Positions 25,748 through 35,855 of a stretch of 64,000 bases of DNA are shown one piece after another. Source of the stretch: Salinispira pacifica (GTDB lineage Bacteria; Spirochaetota; Spirochaetia; DSM-27196; Salinispiraceae); NCBI RefSeq assembly GCF_000507245.1, contig NC_023035.1, positions 2,461,570 through 2,525,569 on the forward strand, written 5' to 3'. The translations under genes were made by a program, and so were the position numbers. The notes below the pieces were generated by a model that saw only the letters and a list, made by a program, of their open reading frames with translations, was not told the DNA's origin and did not search any database. Positions within the stretch are counted from its first letter, which is position 1. Every line of letters begins with the position of its first letter.

Positions 25748-26612
25748 GGGCTCCCGGACAAACCGTTCCCGGCGCCCCGGCCTGTGGGGTCTGTTGCCGG
25801 GCCTGGCGGCGGCTTTTCTGGTGGTGGCCGCAGGGGGGATCTACAGCACATCTGGCTTACTGAGCCTGGATTCCGGAGAGCTGAGTACTCTCCTGCCCGA
25901 TTCCCGGGAATATCTGCACAGTCTGGCGTTCAGTCTGGGTATCGCCGGCATCTCCACAGGAATCAGCCTGTTTCTTGCAGTCCCCCTGGCGGTCTGGATC
26001 TGGAGGCAGAACAACTTTACTCTCAGGGATTTGTATACCATCCCTCTGATCCTGCCCCATATTGTGGCCGCTTTTTTTGTAATAGCGTTTTTTTCCCAGA
26101 GCGGTATGATTTCATCCCTTGTACAGAAACTGGGGCTGATTCAGCGCCCGTCGGATTTTCCGGTTCTGGTATTTGATGCTTCCGGACGGGGCATAATTCT
26201 GGCATATGTGTACAAGGAAACATCATTTGTGACCCTGATGATTCTCGCTTCCCTGAAGAAGCTTCCGCCGGGGCTGATGGAAAACGCCCGGATGTTCCGG
26301 TCACCCCCGCTGCAGCGTTTCAGAAGCATCATCCTCCCCCACATCGGCGGGAGTCTCTGGTATTCGGGGATCATCATCTTCCTCTACAGCTTCGGCGCAT
26401 ACGATATTCCCTACCTGCTGGGCTCAAGCAGCAATCCCATGCTTTCCATTGAAGCCTACCGCCTCTTTTTCACCGGAAGTCTCTCCCAGCGACCGGCGGC
26501 AATCCTGCTTCTCAGCTTCGCCTGGCTTATATCGCTGGTGTTTCTCGGACTCTTTATTGTCAGCAGGGTGGTGTTCAGTCCCCGTCAGGAGGAACAGTCA
26601 TGGCAGGAATGA
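25731..26612 (+). CDS. ABC importer permease (first; YnjC N-terminal half-like)
   Basis: A 293-aa inner-membrane permease with about six hydrophobic helices. The EAA loop that contacts the ATPase is recognisable near ENARMFRSPPLQRFRSIILP. The ATG at 25731, with GAAGGA upstream, lies 17 nt inside the binding-protein gene; the longer upstream frame is a shadow of that gene. In E. coli YnjC is a single fused permease of double length, whereas here two separate genes cover the two halves. Confidence 0.85.
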   Translation: MFLTNKGSRTNRSRRPGLWGLLPGLAAAFLVVAAGGIYSTSGLLSLDSGELSTLLPDSREYLHSLAFSLGIAGISTGISLFLAVPLAVWIWRQNNFTLRDLYTIPLILPHIVAAFFVIAFFSQSGMISSLVQKLGLIQRPSDFPVLVFDASGRGIILAYVYKETSFVTLMILASLKKLPPGLMENARMFRSPPLQRFRSIILPHIGGSLWYSGIIIFLYSFGAYDIPYLLGSSSNPMLSIEAYRLFFTGSLSQRPAAILLLSFAWLISLVFLGLFIVSRVVFSPRQEEQSWQE

Positions 26613-27433
26613 AGCGGTCGGGAAAATCTTCGCCGGGAAGAGCCCCGGCCCTGTTTCGGATCATTTACGTCCTGTTTTTTCTCCTTCCCCTTTTTTATCT
26701 GCTGGTACGCAGCTTTGCGGGAGTATGGAGCTTTCCTTCCCTGCTTCCGGACAGCTGGAGCGTGCGGGCCTGGAGGTATTTCGGTGAATACTCTGCGGAA
26801 ATATTTTCCGCCCTTGGTTCTTCGGTTCTCTACAGCTTCACCGCAGCCCTTCTGAGCCTGGCCATTGCACTTTTTCCTGCCCGGGTCCTTGCGAGAAGAA
26901 AATTCAGGGGCCGGATTATTGTTGAATCCCTGATGCTGGCGCCCCTGGTGATTCCCGCCCTGGTATTCACCCTGGGTATATACCCCTATCTTTTGAGAAG
27001 CGGTACGGCGGACAGTTTCGCCGCGGTTGCAGGCGTCCTGGCAATTATCAACTATCCCTACATGCTGCGAAGTCTCACCTCGGGGTTCGAATCCTACGGT
27101 CCCGGCCTGGATACCGCTGCACGGATGCTGGGGGCGGGCATGCTTCGCCGGCTGCGGGATATTCACCTTCCCCAGCTGTTACCGGCCATTCTCGCCGGAG
27201 CGACGGTGGTTTTCCTGGCCTCATTCACCGAATACTTTGTGGTGTTCCTGGTGGGAGGCGGACGGGTGCCCTCCTTTGCGGGCTATCTGCTCCCCCTGCT
27301 GAGATCATCGGAGTGGAGCATCAGTTCGCTGATGACCCTGATGTTTCTCGCCATTCCCCTGGCACTCTATGCAGTTCTCAGTACGCTGATTGACGGGTAC
27401 TACCGCAAGCGGGGAATTTCCCGGGATAGGTGA
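26600..27433 (+). CDS. ABC importer permease (second; YnjC C-terminal half-like)
   Basis: A 277-aa permease with six predicted helices and an EAA loop DTAARMLGAGMLRRLRDIHLP. It overlaps the first permease by 13 nt and closes the importer operon. The two permeases are expected to form a heterodimer with two copies of the ATPase at 23346-24449. Confidence 0.85.
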   Translation: MAGMKRSGKSSPGRAPALFRIIYVLFFLLPLFYLLVRSFAGVWSFPSLLPDSWSVRAWRYFGEYSAEIFSALGSSVLYSFTAALLSLAIALFPARVLARRKFRGRIIVESLMLAPLVIPALVFTLGIYPYLLRSGTADSFAAVAGVLAIINYPYMLRSLTSGFESYGPGLDTAARMLGAGMLRRLRDIHLPQLLPAILAGATVVFLASFTEYFVVFLVGGGRVPSFAGYLLPLLRSSEWSISSLMTLMFLAIPLALYAVLSTLIDGYYRKRGISRDR

Positions 27434-27511
27434 CTGCCGCCCCGCCGCTGAAGCTCTCCCGGCCTGAGTCCCTTCCCTCCCGGGGAAATATTCGCTACAC
27501 TGGGGGAGTTC

Positions 27512-29373
27512 ATGTCATCAGAGACCCCGGAAACAGCAACATCCCTCAGCAGTCAACACAGCCCTCCCGACTCAGGTGAACTCCACGAGGCATTGAAGCA
27601 CCACTTCGGGTACGAGAAGTTCAAGCCTCTGCAGGAGGAAGTGATCCGGCACAGCATGTCCGGAAAGGATGCGGTGCTCCTTCTGCCCACCGGCGGCGGG
27701 AAATCAGTGTGCTACCAGCTTCCGGCGGTGATCACTGGAGGGCTCACGCTGGTGGTGTCACCCCTCATTTCCCTGATGCAGGATCAGGTTCAGTCTCTCC
27801 GGCAGAACGGGATTACCGCAGCATTTCTTAACAGCAGCATGACCGGCGCCGAAGAACAGGAAGTATACCGCTCCATGGAAGGCGGCGAGCTGCGGCTGCT
27901 GTACGCCGCTCCCGAGCGGGTGCTGAGAGAAGATTTCCTCACCGCCCTTACATCCGCCGGCCTGGACCGCATAGCCATCGATGAAGCCCACTGCGTCTCC
28001 AGCTGGGGCATAGTTTCCGCCCGGTGTACCGCCGCCTGAGCGAACTGAAACGGCGCTTCCCGGGAGTGCCGGTAATTGCCCTCACCGCAACCGCAGACCG
28101 CAGCGTACGCAGCGACATTGCCGCGCTGCTGGGACTGGACAATCCCGAGCTTTTCCTGGGTTCCTTCGACCGGCCCAATATCCGCCTGAGCGTCCTGCCG
28201 GGAAAGGAACGCTTTGAACAGATCCTCCATATGGTTCTGCGCTACCGGGATGAAAGCGGAATCGTGTACTGCAGCAGCCGGAAAGCCTGTGAACAGCTGG
28301 AAAAGAAACTCCGTGCCAAGGGAGTTTCCGCCAGGGCATATCATGCGGGGCTGGATGCCGAAACCCGCAGAACCATTCAAAGCGATTTTATCCGGGATGA
28401 AATCCAGGTGATCACTGCAACCATTGCCTTCGGCATGGGCATCGATAAGCCGGATGTGCGCTTTGTCATCCACTACAATATGCCGGGAAATCTCGAAAGC
28501 TACTACCAGGAAATCGGACGGGCCGGCCGGGACGCTGAGGATGCGGAAGCCGTACTGTTTTACAGCTACCGGGACATACAGCAGCAGCTGAACTTCATAG
28601 CCCGGATAGAACATGATGACTACCGGAACATTCAGGAAGCGAAGCTCAAGAGGATGCAGGAATACGCGGAAAGCCATGTATGCCGAAGACGGGTCCTTCT
28701 CTCATATTTCAATGAAATCCCAGAACATGACTGCGGCAACTGCGATGTCTGCAGCAATCCCCCGGAATATATTGACGGTACGATTATCGCCCAGAAAGCC
28801 CTTTCGGCGGTAAAACGCTGCCGGGAGGCAATCAGTGCAGGTACGCTGGTGGATATTCTTCGGGGAAATATGAGCCGGGAAGTTGAGAACCGGGGACTGA
28901 ACCGCATACCCACCTTCGGGGTGGGCCGGGATGTTTCCCCTGCTGCCTGGCAGCAGTACATTCAGCAGCTCATCCATCTGGGCGCTCTGGAGCCGGATTA
29001 CCGGGACCGATTCACCCTGAAAATTCCGGAACAGGGCAGCCGCATTCTCTTTAAAAACCAGAAAGTAAAACTTGTCAGCATGGATACCATCAGCAGGCGG
29101 CGGGAGCAGCAGGAAAATCTCCGGCTTCACTCAGATACGGAACAGGATGTGAACCCGGCGCTTCTGGAAGCATTGAAAAAGCTGAGACGCCGTCTGGCGG
29201 AAGAGAGCGGTGTTCCGCCCTACATCGTGTTTTCCGATGCCAGTCTCAAGGATATGGCCGCCCGAAAACCCCTGAATGAACTGGCATTCCGGATGGTGAA
29301 AGGGGTTGGAGATCACAAAGCGGAATTATACTCCGGAATTTTTATTCAGTGCATCAGGGAGTACGGAGATTAG
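27512..29373 (+). pseudogene. recQ: recQ, ATP-dependent DNA helicase, interrupted by one frameshift
   Basis: Two adjacent frames together encode a normal RecQ of about 620 aa. The first frame (27512-28039) has the Q motif region FGYEKFKPLQEEVI, Walker A LLPTGGGKSVCY and the DEAH box IAIDEAHCVSSWG. The second frame resumes at 28009 with HSFRPVYRRLSEL and carries LTATADR, helicase motifs IV-VI, the zinc-binding cysteines (CRRR, CGNCDVC), the RQC domain and a C-terminal HRDC domain. Adding one G to the GGGG run at 28005-28008 restores the conserved SWGHxFRPxY motif. This is either a sequencing error or a real inactivating mutation; no other damage is visible. Confidence 0.9.
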
Positions 29374-29390
29374 CCCGAAGAATCGTTCTC

Positions 29391-30434
29391 TCAATTGTCC
29401 GGATCGTTTTTCCCGGTATGCGCATTGATGTTCCGTTTTTTGAAATAGAGCATCTCATCGGCAATGGCCAGCACCTCTTCCACACTTCTGTTTCTGCTTT
29501 CTGCTATCCCCCAGCTCACCGAGAGTCCCTGCTCCCGGTAACCTGCGCAATACGTATCCAGCTCCTTCTGCATCCGCTTCATCTGATGTTCGGCATCTTC
29601 TAGCTCCGTAGAGGGAAATATCAGTATAAATTCATCCCCCCCGTAGCGGACAGCCAGATCGTAATTCCGAATGGAGCTGACAAGAATTCCCGCAATATCC
29701 TTCAGCACCCGGTCCCCTTCCAGATGCCCCAGACTGTCGTTCACCCGTTTGAAATGATTAATATCTATAAATACCAGGGAGAATACCGTCTTGTTCCGGA
29801 GACTCCGGTTATGTTCCTTCTCGATGTACTCGTTGAAAAAGCGTTTATTGTAAAGCCCCGTAAGGCTGTCCCGGACGCTCACCTCATACATCTTTTCATT
29901 GAAACTGCGGTAGCGGTTCATTGTGTAGATGATGGTGATAAGTATAATGGATCCGGCCACCACGAAATTCATGCTCAGATCTTTCAGCCGGTATGCGGGA
30001 TCGCTGTAGATATCAAATTTCATGGGATTATACATTTCGTAGAGGAATAATGCGGGAATGAGGATCAGCATAATAATGGGAAAAGCATACTCCCACTGAT
30101 TTCTCACAACCACTGCGGAAATGAACATCCCCGTCAGGGCGATATACGGCATGGCGCTGAACGAACCGGGGGATGTGAGATAGCCTAGGGGCAGCCAGAT
30201 AAGGGAAAGAAATACCAGAAAACTGATCCGGCTGAGACCATAGCCTCCGGAATTTGCTGAAAGCAGATACCAGAGCGCACAAAGGAGAAATACTGCTGCC
30301 CCGGTGAACACGTTCACCGGAGGCCGGACGTTGATCAGATTGATCAGACCGAAAAGCAATCCGGAGACGCCGGTGACCAGCAGATAAAACCTGAAGAGGG
30401 TATAACGGATATCCCCTCCGGGGGTACTTCTCAC
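29391..30434 (-). CDS. Diguanylate cyclase with six-helix membrane sensor
   Basis: A 347-aa protein. The N-terminal 190 residues hold about six membrane helices; a GGDEF domain follows. The catalytic motif RYGGDEF is intact, the domain start DSLTGLYNKRFF is typical, and the product-inhibition site RxxD is present as RNYD five residues before GGDEF. It should make c-di-GMP from GTP at the membrane. The start is GTG at 30434, 15 nt after the chemoreceptor stop, so it is probably the second gene of that operon. It converges on recQ with 17 bp between. Confidence 0.88.
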   Translation of the reverse strand: MRSTPGGDIRYTLFRFYLLVTGVSGLLFGLINLINVRPPVNVFTGAAVFLLCALWYLLSANSGGYGLSRISFLVFLSLIWLPLGYLTSPGSFSAMPYIALTGMFISAVVVRNQWEYAFPIIMLILIPALFLYEMYNPMKFDIYSDPAYRLKDLSMNFVVAGSIILITIIYTMNRYRSFNEKMYEVSVRDSLTGLYNKRFFNEYIEKEHNRSLRNKTVFSLVFIDINHFKRVNDSLGHLEGDRVLKDIAGILVSSIRNYDLAVRYGGDEFILIFPSTELEDAEHQMKRMQKELDTYCAGYREQGLSVSWGIAESRNRSVEEVLAIADEMLYFKKRNINAHTGKNDPDN

Positions 30435-30449
30435 TCTATACCCGGGGCA

Positions 30450-32075
30450 TTACTCCGATTTTTCAATCTCCCTTTCCTTTTCCAGCTGATCGTTCAGGGT
30501 GCGGGACTGGCTGTTGAGCATGTTTGCCATGGCCAGAATCCGGGTTGCCGATTCCACAATAATCCCGGTTTGATTTTTGATCATCCGGGCGTCTTCTTTC
30601 AGATCTTCAGCCAGGCGGTTTCCGGTATCGATATTCTCTGAAATAATATCATTATCCTGGGTTACCCGGGTAACACCGTCAAGCACATTAGTGGTGAGGC
30701 CGCTGAGATTTTCGGTTGCGGATAAGATCTCGGTGCTTCCGGAGTTCAGCTCCTGGGTACTGCCGTAAATCTCATCCATGGCCGTACTCACCAGCCCCAC
30801 TTCTTCACGGATATCCGAGAATGTTGCACCGGTCTCTTGCACCTGAGTGCTGGTTTCCTGGATGGAAGATATCAGCTCCTTGAGGGTGTCGGAAATATTT
30901 TTCGTGTTTACCGAGGAGTTTTCCGCAAGTTTGCGGATTTCATCTGCCACCACCGCAAATCCCCTGCCCGCATCTCCTGCATGTGCGGCTTCGATTGCGG
31001 CATTCATGGCCAGCAGGTTGGTCTGGCTTGCTATTCCGCTGATCAGTCCGGTCATCTCCTTGATTCCGTCAATATGTTCCACAACCTTGTTAAAACTTTC
31101 CTCGGTCTTCTGTATTCGCGCCGCCCCCCGTTCTGAGGTGTGAATAAGTTCGTTCACCCGTTCCCGTCTCCGTTCAATAACCGAGGTCACACTGGAGATA
31201 GATGCCACCATCTGTTCGATTGCAGCGGAGGATTCGGTGACATTGCTGCTCTGCTCCTGGGCCCGCTCGGAAAGTACGCTCATGCTGGTGTCGATCTTCT
31301 GCAGCGCTTCAATAATGTTTGCAAAGGCTGAATTCAGATCGTCGATTCCTCCGTTGATCTCCCCGACCTGCCGGTTGATTTTCGCCGAAGCTGCTTCAGT
31401 GCCTTCCGCCTCTTCTTTCAGCCCCAAGGTATCATTCAGCTGACTGCTCACAGACTGCATAATCGAGTTCAAATTTTTGCGGTTTTTTTCACTTTCCTCA
31501 ATCCGTTCCTTCGCTTCGGCGGTGACCAGATCAAAGGTATGCTTCAGCTGATACAGCGTGAACACGCCGATCAGGTACACAAAGCCGGCAATATCAATTT
31601 GATTAATAAACGGGAAATCCACCTCCGCCGCACGGCCGGAAATGAGGATGTACAGGATGTAGCCCCAGAACGTAACAAAAGAGAATATGAGATACAGACG
31701 GAATATCTTCATCTTCCGGATCATAAATGCGGTGAGAACAAGTGCCGCAAGATGCAGCAGGCCGTATTGGGCAAGGGTCAGAGCATTGGTATACCCCTGA
31801 AGCAGCTGATTTGCTATCACCATTAAAGCGGCGGAAAGACAAAACAGTCTGGTGGAGAGATCGTACCTGCCCCTGAGCAGGAGAATAAAGGTGATAATCA
31901 CAAATATCAGCAGGAGAAAAAGAATCAGACTCTGTACGGGAAACCCGGAAATCAGCTGAACAAGGGACATGGCGAGAAATAACACCGCCATGAGGATCTG
32001 GAGCACCGCGGTGACCGGTGCTTTCACCTTAATCTCGTAATCGGCGTCTGCATATATTTGTGAAAGTGGTTTCAT
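30450..32075 (-). CDS. Methyl-accepting chemotaxis protein with multi-helix membrane sensor
   Basis: A 541-aa chemoreceptor. The first about 180 residues form six hydrophobic helices with short loops, so there is no large periplasmic ligand domain and sensing probably happens in or near the membrane. The cytoplasmic coiled-coil hairpin tip is canonical: [20 protein letters not shown] then ADEIRKLAE. No HAMP domain is evident. The start at 32075 is preferred over 32078 because GGAGGA then sits about 3 nt upstream. The diguanylate cyclase follows in the same direction. Confidence 0.88.
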   Translation of the reverse strand: MKPLSQIYADADYEIKVKAPVTAVLQILMAVLFLAMSLVQLISGFPVQSLILFLLLIFVIITFILLLRGRYDLSTRLFCLSAALMVIANQLLQGYTNALTLAQYGLLHLAALVLTAFMIRKMKIFRLYLIFSFVTFWGYILYILISGRAAEVDFPFINQIDIAGFVYLIGVFTLYQLKHTFDLVTAEAKERIEESEKNRKNLNSIMQSVSSQLNDTLGLKEEAEGTEAASAKINRQVGEINGGIDDLNSAFANIIEALQKIDTSMSVLSERAQEQSSNVTESSAAIEQMVASISSVTSVIERRRERVNELIHTSERGAARIQKTEESFNKVVEHIDGIKEMTGLISGIASQTNLLAMNAAIEAAHAGDAGRGFAVVADEIRKLAENSSVNTKNISDTLKELISSIQETSTQVQETGATFSDIREEVGLVSTAMDEIYGSTQELNSGSTEILSATENLSGLTTNVLDGVTRVTQDNDIISENIDTGNRLAEDLKEDARMIKNQTGIIVESATRILAMANMLNSQSRTLNDQLEKEREIEKSE

Positions 32076-32188
32076 CATTCCTCCATTAAAATATTCGAAT
32101 TTTCCTATTTACCCGAACAACACACTAATTCTAATCTCTGGAGGTTCGGGCCACAAGATAAATCCGGTAAAAGCAATATAGAATTGCG

Positions 32189-32208
32189 TTCCGGCACCCT
32201 TGCCGGAA
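32189..32208. other. Perfect hairpin in a divergent intergenic region
   Basis: TTCCGGCA and TGCCGGAA form a perfect 8-bp stem with a 4-nt loop between the divergent chemoreceptor and CoA-binding genes. It overlaps the candidate -35 box at 32200-32205, so it may be an operator rather than a terminator. Confidence 0.4.
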
Positions 32209-32228
32209 GAAACCAATCTATATATTTT
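32200..32228 (+). promoter_or_regulatory. Candidate near-leaderless promoter of the CoA-binding gene
   Basis: TTGCCG at 32200-32205, 17-nt spacer and TATTTT at 32223-32228, then 8 nt to the ATG at 32237. The area is AT-rich, so the -10 assignment is less certain than in the other cases. No Shine-Dalgarno sequence is seen. Confidence 0.35.
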
Positions 32229-32236
32229 ATTGATAT

Positions 32237-32596
32237 ATGAAAACAGCAGTATTAGGCGCAAGCCAAAAACCTGAGCGTTTCTCCAACAAAGCGGTGAAAC
32301 GACTGAAAATGCATGGACATGAGGTCATCCCCGTACATCCTCTCCACCATGAAATTGAGGGCCTTCCGGTGGTTCACAGTCTGGAAGAGCTCCCCGGGGA
32401 TATTCACACATTAAGCGTGTACGTCGGCCCCCGGCACATTGGCGGCGAGATTGACGGAATTGTGAAACTGAAACCCCAACGGGTGATCATGAACCCCGGA
32501 ACCGAGTCCCGTGAACTGAAGGAAGCTCTGGATGCCCATGAAATTCCCTGGATTGAAGCCTGCACTCTGGTAATGCTGGACGCCGGAGATTTTTAA
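32237..32596 (+). CDS. CoA-binding domain protein (YccU-like)
   Basis: A 119-aa single Rossmann domain of the CoA_binding_2 family. The N-terminal AVLGASQKPERFSNKAV, the VIPVHP strand, and NPGTESRELKEALDAHEIPWIEACTLVML (read in parts) follow the YccU pattern. The family binds CoA in succinyl-CoA-synthetase-like folds; stand-alone members have no defined function. It is monocistronic, with a hairpin overlapping its stop codon. Confidence 0.85.
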   Translation: MKTAVLGASQKPERFSNKAVKRLKMHGHEVIPVHPLHHEIEGLPVVHSLEELPGDIHTLSVYVGPRHIGGEIDGIVKLKPQRVIMNPGTESRELKEALDAHEIPWIEACTLVMLDAGDF

Positions 32597-32611
32597 CGCC
32601 CGGGGGGCGTT
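32595..32611 (+). terminator. Hairpin terminator after the CoA-binding gene
   Basis: AACGCCC and GGGCGTT form a perfect 7-bp stem with a GGG loop; the stop codon TAA is part of the stem. The following TATT gives a short, weak U-tract on the plus strand. Confidence 0.5.
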
Positions 32612-32690
32612 TATTCCGCTCCCTCCGCCTCTTCCCGGGCATCATTCTGCCCGCCGGCCCTGGCTATTCCGCAGTTTTTTCTCCGGCCGC

Positions 32691-33794
32691 TTACTCCGGC
32701 CGCTTACTCCGGGCTCTCCGTTTCGGCTTCCCCCCCAGCCAGCCCTTTCTCCTGAACAGGATCAGCATGGTTGAGGCTGCCAGGACCATTCCCCCCAACA
32801 CCGCAGGATACGCCCAGGGAACAGATAGCTCGGGCATGTGGAGAAAATTCATACCGTACACTCCGGCGATGAAGCTCAGGGGAATAAAAATTGTGGAGAT
32901 GATGGTCAGAACCTTGATGATTTCGTTCAATTCATATCCCTTGAGGGCGGTGTACATTCCCAACTGATGTTTTAACAGCTCCCGGTATCCGTCCACTCCG
33001 TCGTTCACCAGCCTGATATGGTCCTGAAGATCCGAATAAAATGGAAGCAGATCCGCCTCCAACGGCTGCTGATCCGATTTTTTCAGCTGCTCCAGCATCT
33101 CCATCACCGGACGTACATAGCGGCGAACCATGGTGATCTGCCGGGTATATTCCCTGATTGCCGAAATCGGTGCATCATCGGTGCCCGAGAACATATCGTC
33201 CTCCATGGCATCGATTTCCCCGCCCAGTTTTTCCACGGTAAGCATGTAATTATCCACAAGACTGTCCATAAGGGCAAACTGAAGATATGCCGTACCGGAG
33301 CTGCGAACCCTTCCCCTACCGCTTCTCAGCCGGTTGCGAACCGCCTCAAATACGTCCCCGGGAATTTCCTGGAAACTCAGCAGCACCCTGTGCAGGAGGA
33401 TGAAGTTCACCTGTTCAGAAACCATTTCGCCCCCCGCCTGACGAAGCATTCGCATAATTGTGAACGCATACTTTTCGTGGGCCTCGTATTTGGGCGGATG
33501 GTTGGTGTTGGTAATATCTTCAACTGTAAGAGAATGAAGAGAGAACTCTTTTCCCAGTAATGCAATGGAAGCTTCATCCTCAAGACCGGTAATATTCACC
33601 CAGTGATACTCTCCCCCGTCCAGACCTGATGAAAGCCCGTGAAGGTCATCCACCTCCTGCTCATGGATGCTATCCCCGGTCCAGCTTATGAGCCATACCC
33701 GACAAGGCCGGCTGCTCCCCCCCAAGTGTTCTATTTCTGTTGTACCCGGACTGGTGTTGAACCGGGATGTGTGGGTTTGAATAAATCGCGCCAT
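32691..33794 (-). CDS. corA: CorA-type magnesium/divalent cation channel
   Basis: A 367-aa CorA protein. The N-terminal cytoplasmic domain has EDITNTNHPPKYEAHEKYAF and the long helices; two C-terminal membrane segments follow, with the selectivity motif YGMNF after SFIAGV. The tail is highly basic. CorA pentamers conduct Mg2+ or Co2+/Ni2+. The ATG at 33794 follows an AGGAG site; the frame stays open a further 144 codons upstream but that part lies across the divergent intergenic region and the neighbouring gene. No Mg-riboswitch is recognisable. The 3' end contains a 13-bp direct repeat (CTCCGGCCGCTTA twice). Confidence 0.9.
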   Translation of the reverse strand: MARFIQTHTSRFNTSPGTTEIEHLGGSSRPCRVWLISWTGDSIHEQEVDDLHGLSSGLDGGEYHWVNITGLEDEASIALLGKEFSLHSLTVEDITNTNHPPKYEAHEKYAFTIMRMLRQAGGEMVSEQVNFILLHRVLLSFQEIPGDVFEAVRNRLRSGRGRVRSSGTAYLQFALMDSLVDNYMLTVEKLGGEIDAMEDDMFSGTDDAPISAIREYTRQITMVRRYVRPVMEMLEQLKKSDQQPLEADLLPFYSDLQDHIRLVNDGVDGYRELLKHQLGMYTALKGYELNEIIKVLTIISTIFIPLSFIAGVYGMNFLHMPELSVPWAYPAVLGGMVLAASTMLILFRRKGWLGGKPKRRARSKRPE

Positions 33795-33923
33795 GGACAC
33801 TCCTGGCCCATAGTATATAGAATATCCACTTCCACTGTCGAATACCCTGTTTCCACTTCCCGAAGTCAGGGGGTTCGGCGGGTCACATACTCCACGAAAA
33901 TCACGTACCACAAGGAAGGACCT

Positions 33924-35855
33924 GTGAACACAATCATTGAAATGCTGGAATGGTCTGCCCGCCGTTACGGGGACCGAAGTTATTTGAAAATCAAGGGTGA
34001 GAACCGATGGAATGAAACATCGTTCCGACAGGCGGATGATCTGAGTTCCGCCGCAGCCGGCTGGTTTCTGCGGCGGGGAACCCCCCGAGGCGAACGCTGC
34101 ATCATCCTTTCTGAGGGAAGCAGCCAATGGGTGCTGGGAGAACTGGCGGTGCTGAAAGCGGGACTTGTCTCGGTTCCTCTGTCCATTCAGCTTCTCAGCG
34201 AAGAGATTGCCTATCGGCAAAACCATTCCCGGGCAGCCTATTTCATGGTGAGCGCCAACCTGCTTCCCAAACTCCTTCAGAGCCTGGAGTCCTTCTCAGC
34301 CTCCCCCTTTATTATTCTCCTGGATGAGCCCGGACAGGACCAGATTGAAAAACTGAACTCCCTGGGAATGACCGAAGGCGAACACTATATCCGGTGGAAA
34401 GAAATTCTCACACAGGGCAGGGAAATTGTATCCGGCAAACCGGAGCTCCTGAAAAACTCTCTTGCCGAAATTTCACCCGACGATACCGCAACCATCAGTT
34501 ACACCTCGGGAACCACCGGCACCCCCAAAGGGATAATGCTCACCCACCGCAACTATGTTGCCAACTCGACGGCGGCGGCGGATGACTTCCAGCTTCCTGA
34601 AGGAAGTGCGGAAACCCTGGTTATTCTGCCCCTGGATCATTCCTTCGCCCACACAGTGGTAATCTACGCCGGAATATACAAAGGGATCACACTCTGGTTC
34701 GTGGACGCCCGGGGCGGTTCATCCCGGATGGTAAGAAACATCCCGGTAAACCTTCTGGAGGCTCAGCCCAGTTTCCTGCTGACCGTACCGGCACTCAGCG
34801 GCAATTTCATGAAAAAAATTCAACAGGGGGTGCGTGAAAAAGGCGGCCTCGTATCCCGGCTGTTCGATGCGGGGATTGAGGCCGGTATTGCCATGATCGG
34901 TGACGGATACCGCCGGCCGTCTCTTGGAGTCCGGCTCCGCCACGCGCTCCCCTTTTTCCTGGCCCGCACATTGATATTTCCCGCAGTGGTGAAACAGGTA
35001 TTCGGTTCACGTATCGGCTTCTGCGTGGGCGGAGGCGCCATCCTGGAAGTGAAGCAGCAGGAGTTTTTCGCCGCCCTGGGCGTACCGGTGTTTCAGGGCT
35101 ACGGTCTCACCGAAGCCACACCGGTAATCTGCACCAACACCCCCGCCCGGCACAAGTTCGGCTCGTCGGGCTCGGTGCTCCACAACGTGGACTGCAAAAT
35201 CATCCGGGAAGACGGCTCCGCGGCGGAAACCGGGGAAACCGGCGAACTGGTCATAACCGCTCCCAGCGTAATGAAGGGATATTACCGCAATGAAGAGGCC
35301 AGTCGGGAGGCACTGCACAACGGAAGTCTGCATACCGGTGACCGTGGATATTTCGATGAGGACGGTTTTCTCTACGTGGTGGGCCGGCAGAAGGCCCTGC
35401 TGATCAACCCCTCGGGAGAGAAATATCCTCCCGAAGAGATAGAAGAAGCGGTCATCAACACCGGCGATCTGTTCGATCAGGTGATGGCTTACTGCGACCA
35501 TCAGCCGGCCACAACCGTTCTGCTCACCCTGAACCGGGAAGCCTGCGCTCATGCATTTCAACAGGAAGGCATCGAAAATGCGGATGACGCGTTGGAATAT
35601 CTGAATAAAGAGTTTTCCAGCTGCAGGGATCCTGAGGTCGCCGGGAAGAAAATTCCACTCATGTGGACTCCAAAGGTTTTTGAAATTCTGGAAGAGCCCT
35701 TCAGTACGGAAAACGGTCTGTTGAACTCCACCATGAAGATTGTCCGTCATAAGGTGGCCACGGCCTATGAGGAGCGGATCAGACAGATCTATGAGGACAA
35801 CTCGGTATTTAATTCCCGAAACCGTGAGACCATTACCAACCTGTTTTTCAAATAG
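33924..35855 (+). CDS. Long-chain acyl-CoA synthetase / AMP-binding enzyme
   Basis: A 643-aa adenylate-forming enzyme. The AMP-binding P-loop is SYTSGTTGTPKGIMLTH, the linker motif is GYGLTEATPVI, and HTGDRGYFDEDGFLYVVGR followed by QKALLINPSGEKYPPEEIE closes the site, as in the FadD15-type long-chain acyl-CoA synthetases. It activates fatty acids with ATP and CoA for lipid synthesis or turnover. The GTG at 33924 is preferred because AGGAAGGA lies just before it; the open frame upstream covers the corA promoter region. Transcribed divergently from corA. Confidence 0.9.
   Translation: MNTIIEMLEWSARRYGDRSYLKIKGENRWNETSFRQADDLSSAAAGWFLRRGTPRGERCIILSEGSSQWVLGELAVLKAGLVSVPLSIQLLSEEIAYRQNHSRAAYFMVSANLLPKLLQSLESFSASPFIILLDEPGQDQIEKLNSLGMTEGEHYIRWKEILTQGREIVSGKPELLKNSLAEISPDDTATISYTSGTTGTPKGIMLTHRNYVANSTAAADDFQLPEGSAETLVILPLDHSFAHTVVIYAGIYKGITLWFVDARGGSSRMVRNIPVNLLEAQPSFLLTVPALSGNFMKKIQQGVREKGGLVSRLFDAGIEAGIAMIGDGYRRPSLGVRLRHALPFFLARTLIFPAVVKQVFGSRIGFCVGGGAILEVKQQEFFAALGVPVFQGYGLTEATPVICTNTPARHKFGSSGSVLHNVDCKIIREDGSAAETGETGELVITAPSVMKGYYRNEEASREALHNGSLHTGDRGYFDEDGFLYVVGRQKALLINPSGEKYPPEEIEEAVINTGDLFDQVMAYCDHQPATTVLLTLNREACAHAFQQEGIENADDALEYLNKEFSSCRDPEVAGKKIPLMWTPKVFEILEEPFSTENGLLNSTMKIVRHKVATAYEERIRQIYEDNSVFNSRNRETITNLFFK

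Noticed and set aside
28001-28026. Programmed ribosomal frameshift in recQ
   Set aside because: No slippery heptamer or downstream stem typical of programmed shifting is evident, RecQ is not known to use it, and a single missing G explains the break.
27790-28677. A 295-codon open frame on the minus strand
   Set aside because: Antisense to recQ; its apparent continuity through the frameshift site is coincidental.
33639-33923. N-terminal extension of the acyl-CoA synthetase back to 33639
   Set aside because: It would overlap the 5' end of corA on the other strand, has no family similarity, and AGGAAGGA marks the GTG at 33924.
33795-34226. N-terminal extension of CorA beyond 33794
   Set aside because: It runs antisense into the acyl-CoA synthetase gene; the ATG at 33794 has an AGGAG site and gives normal CorA length.
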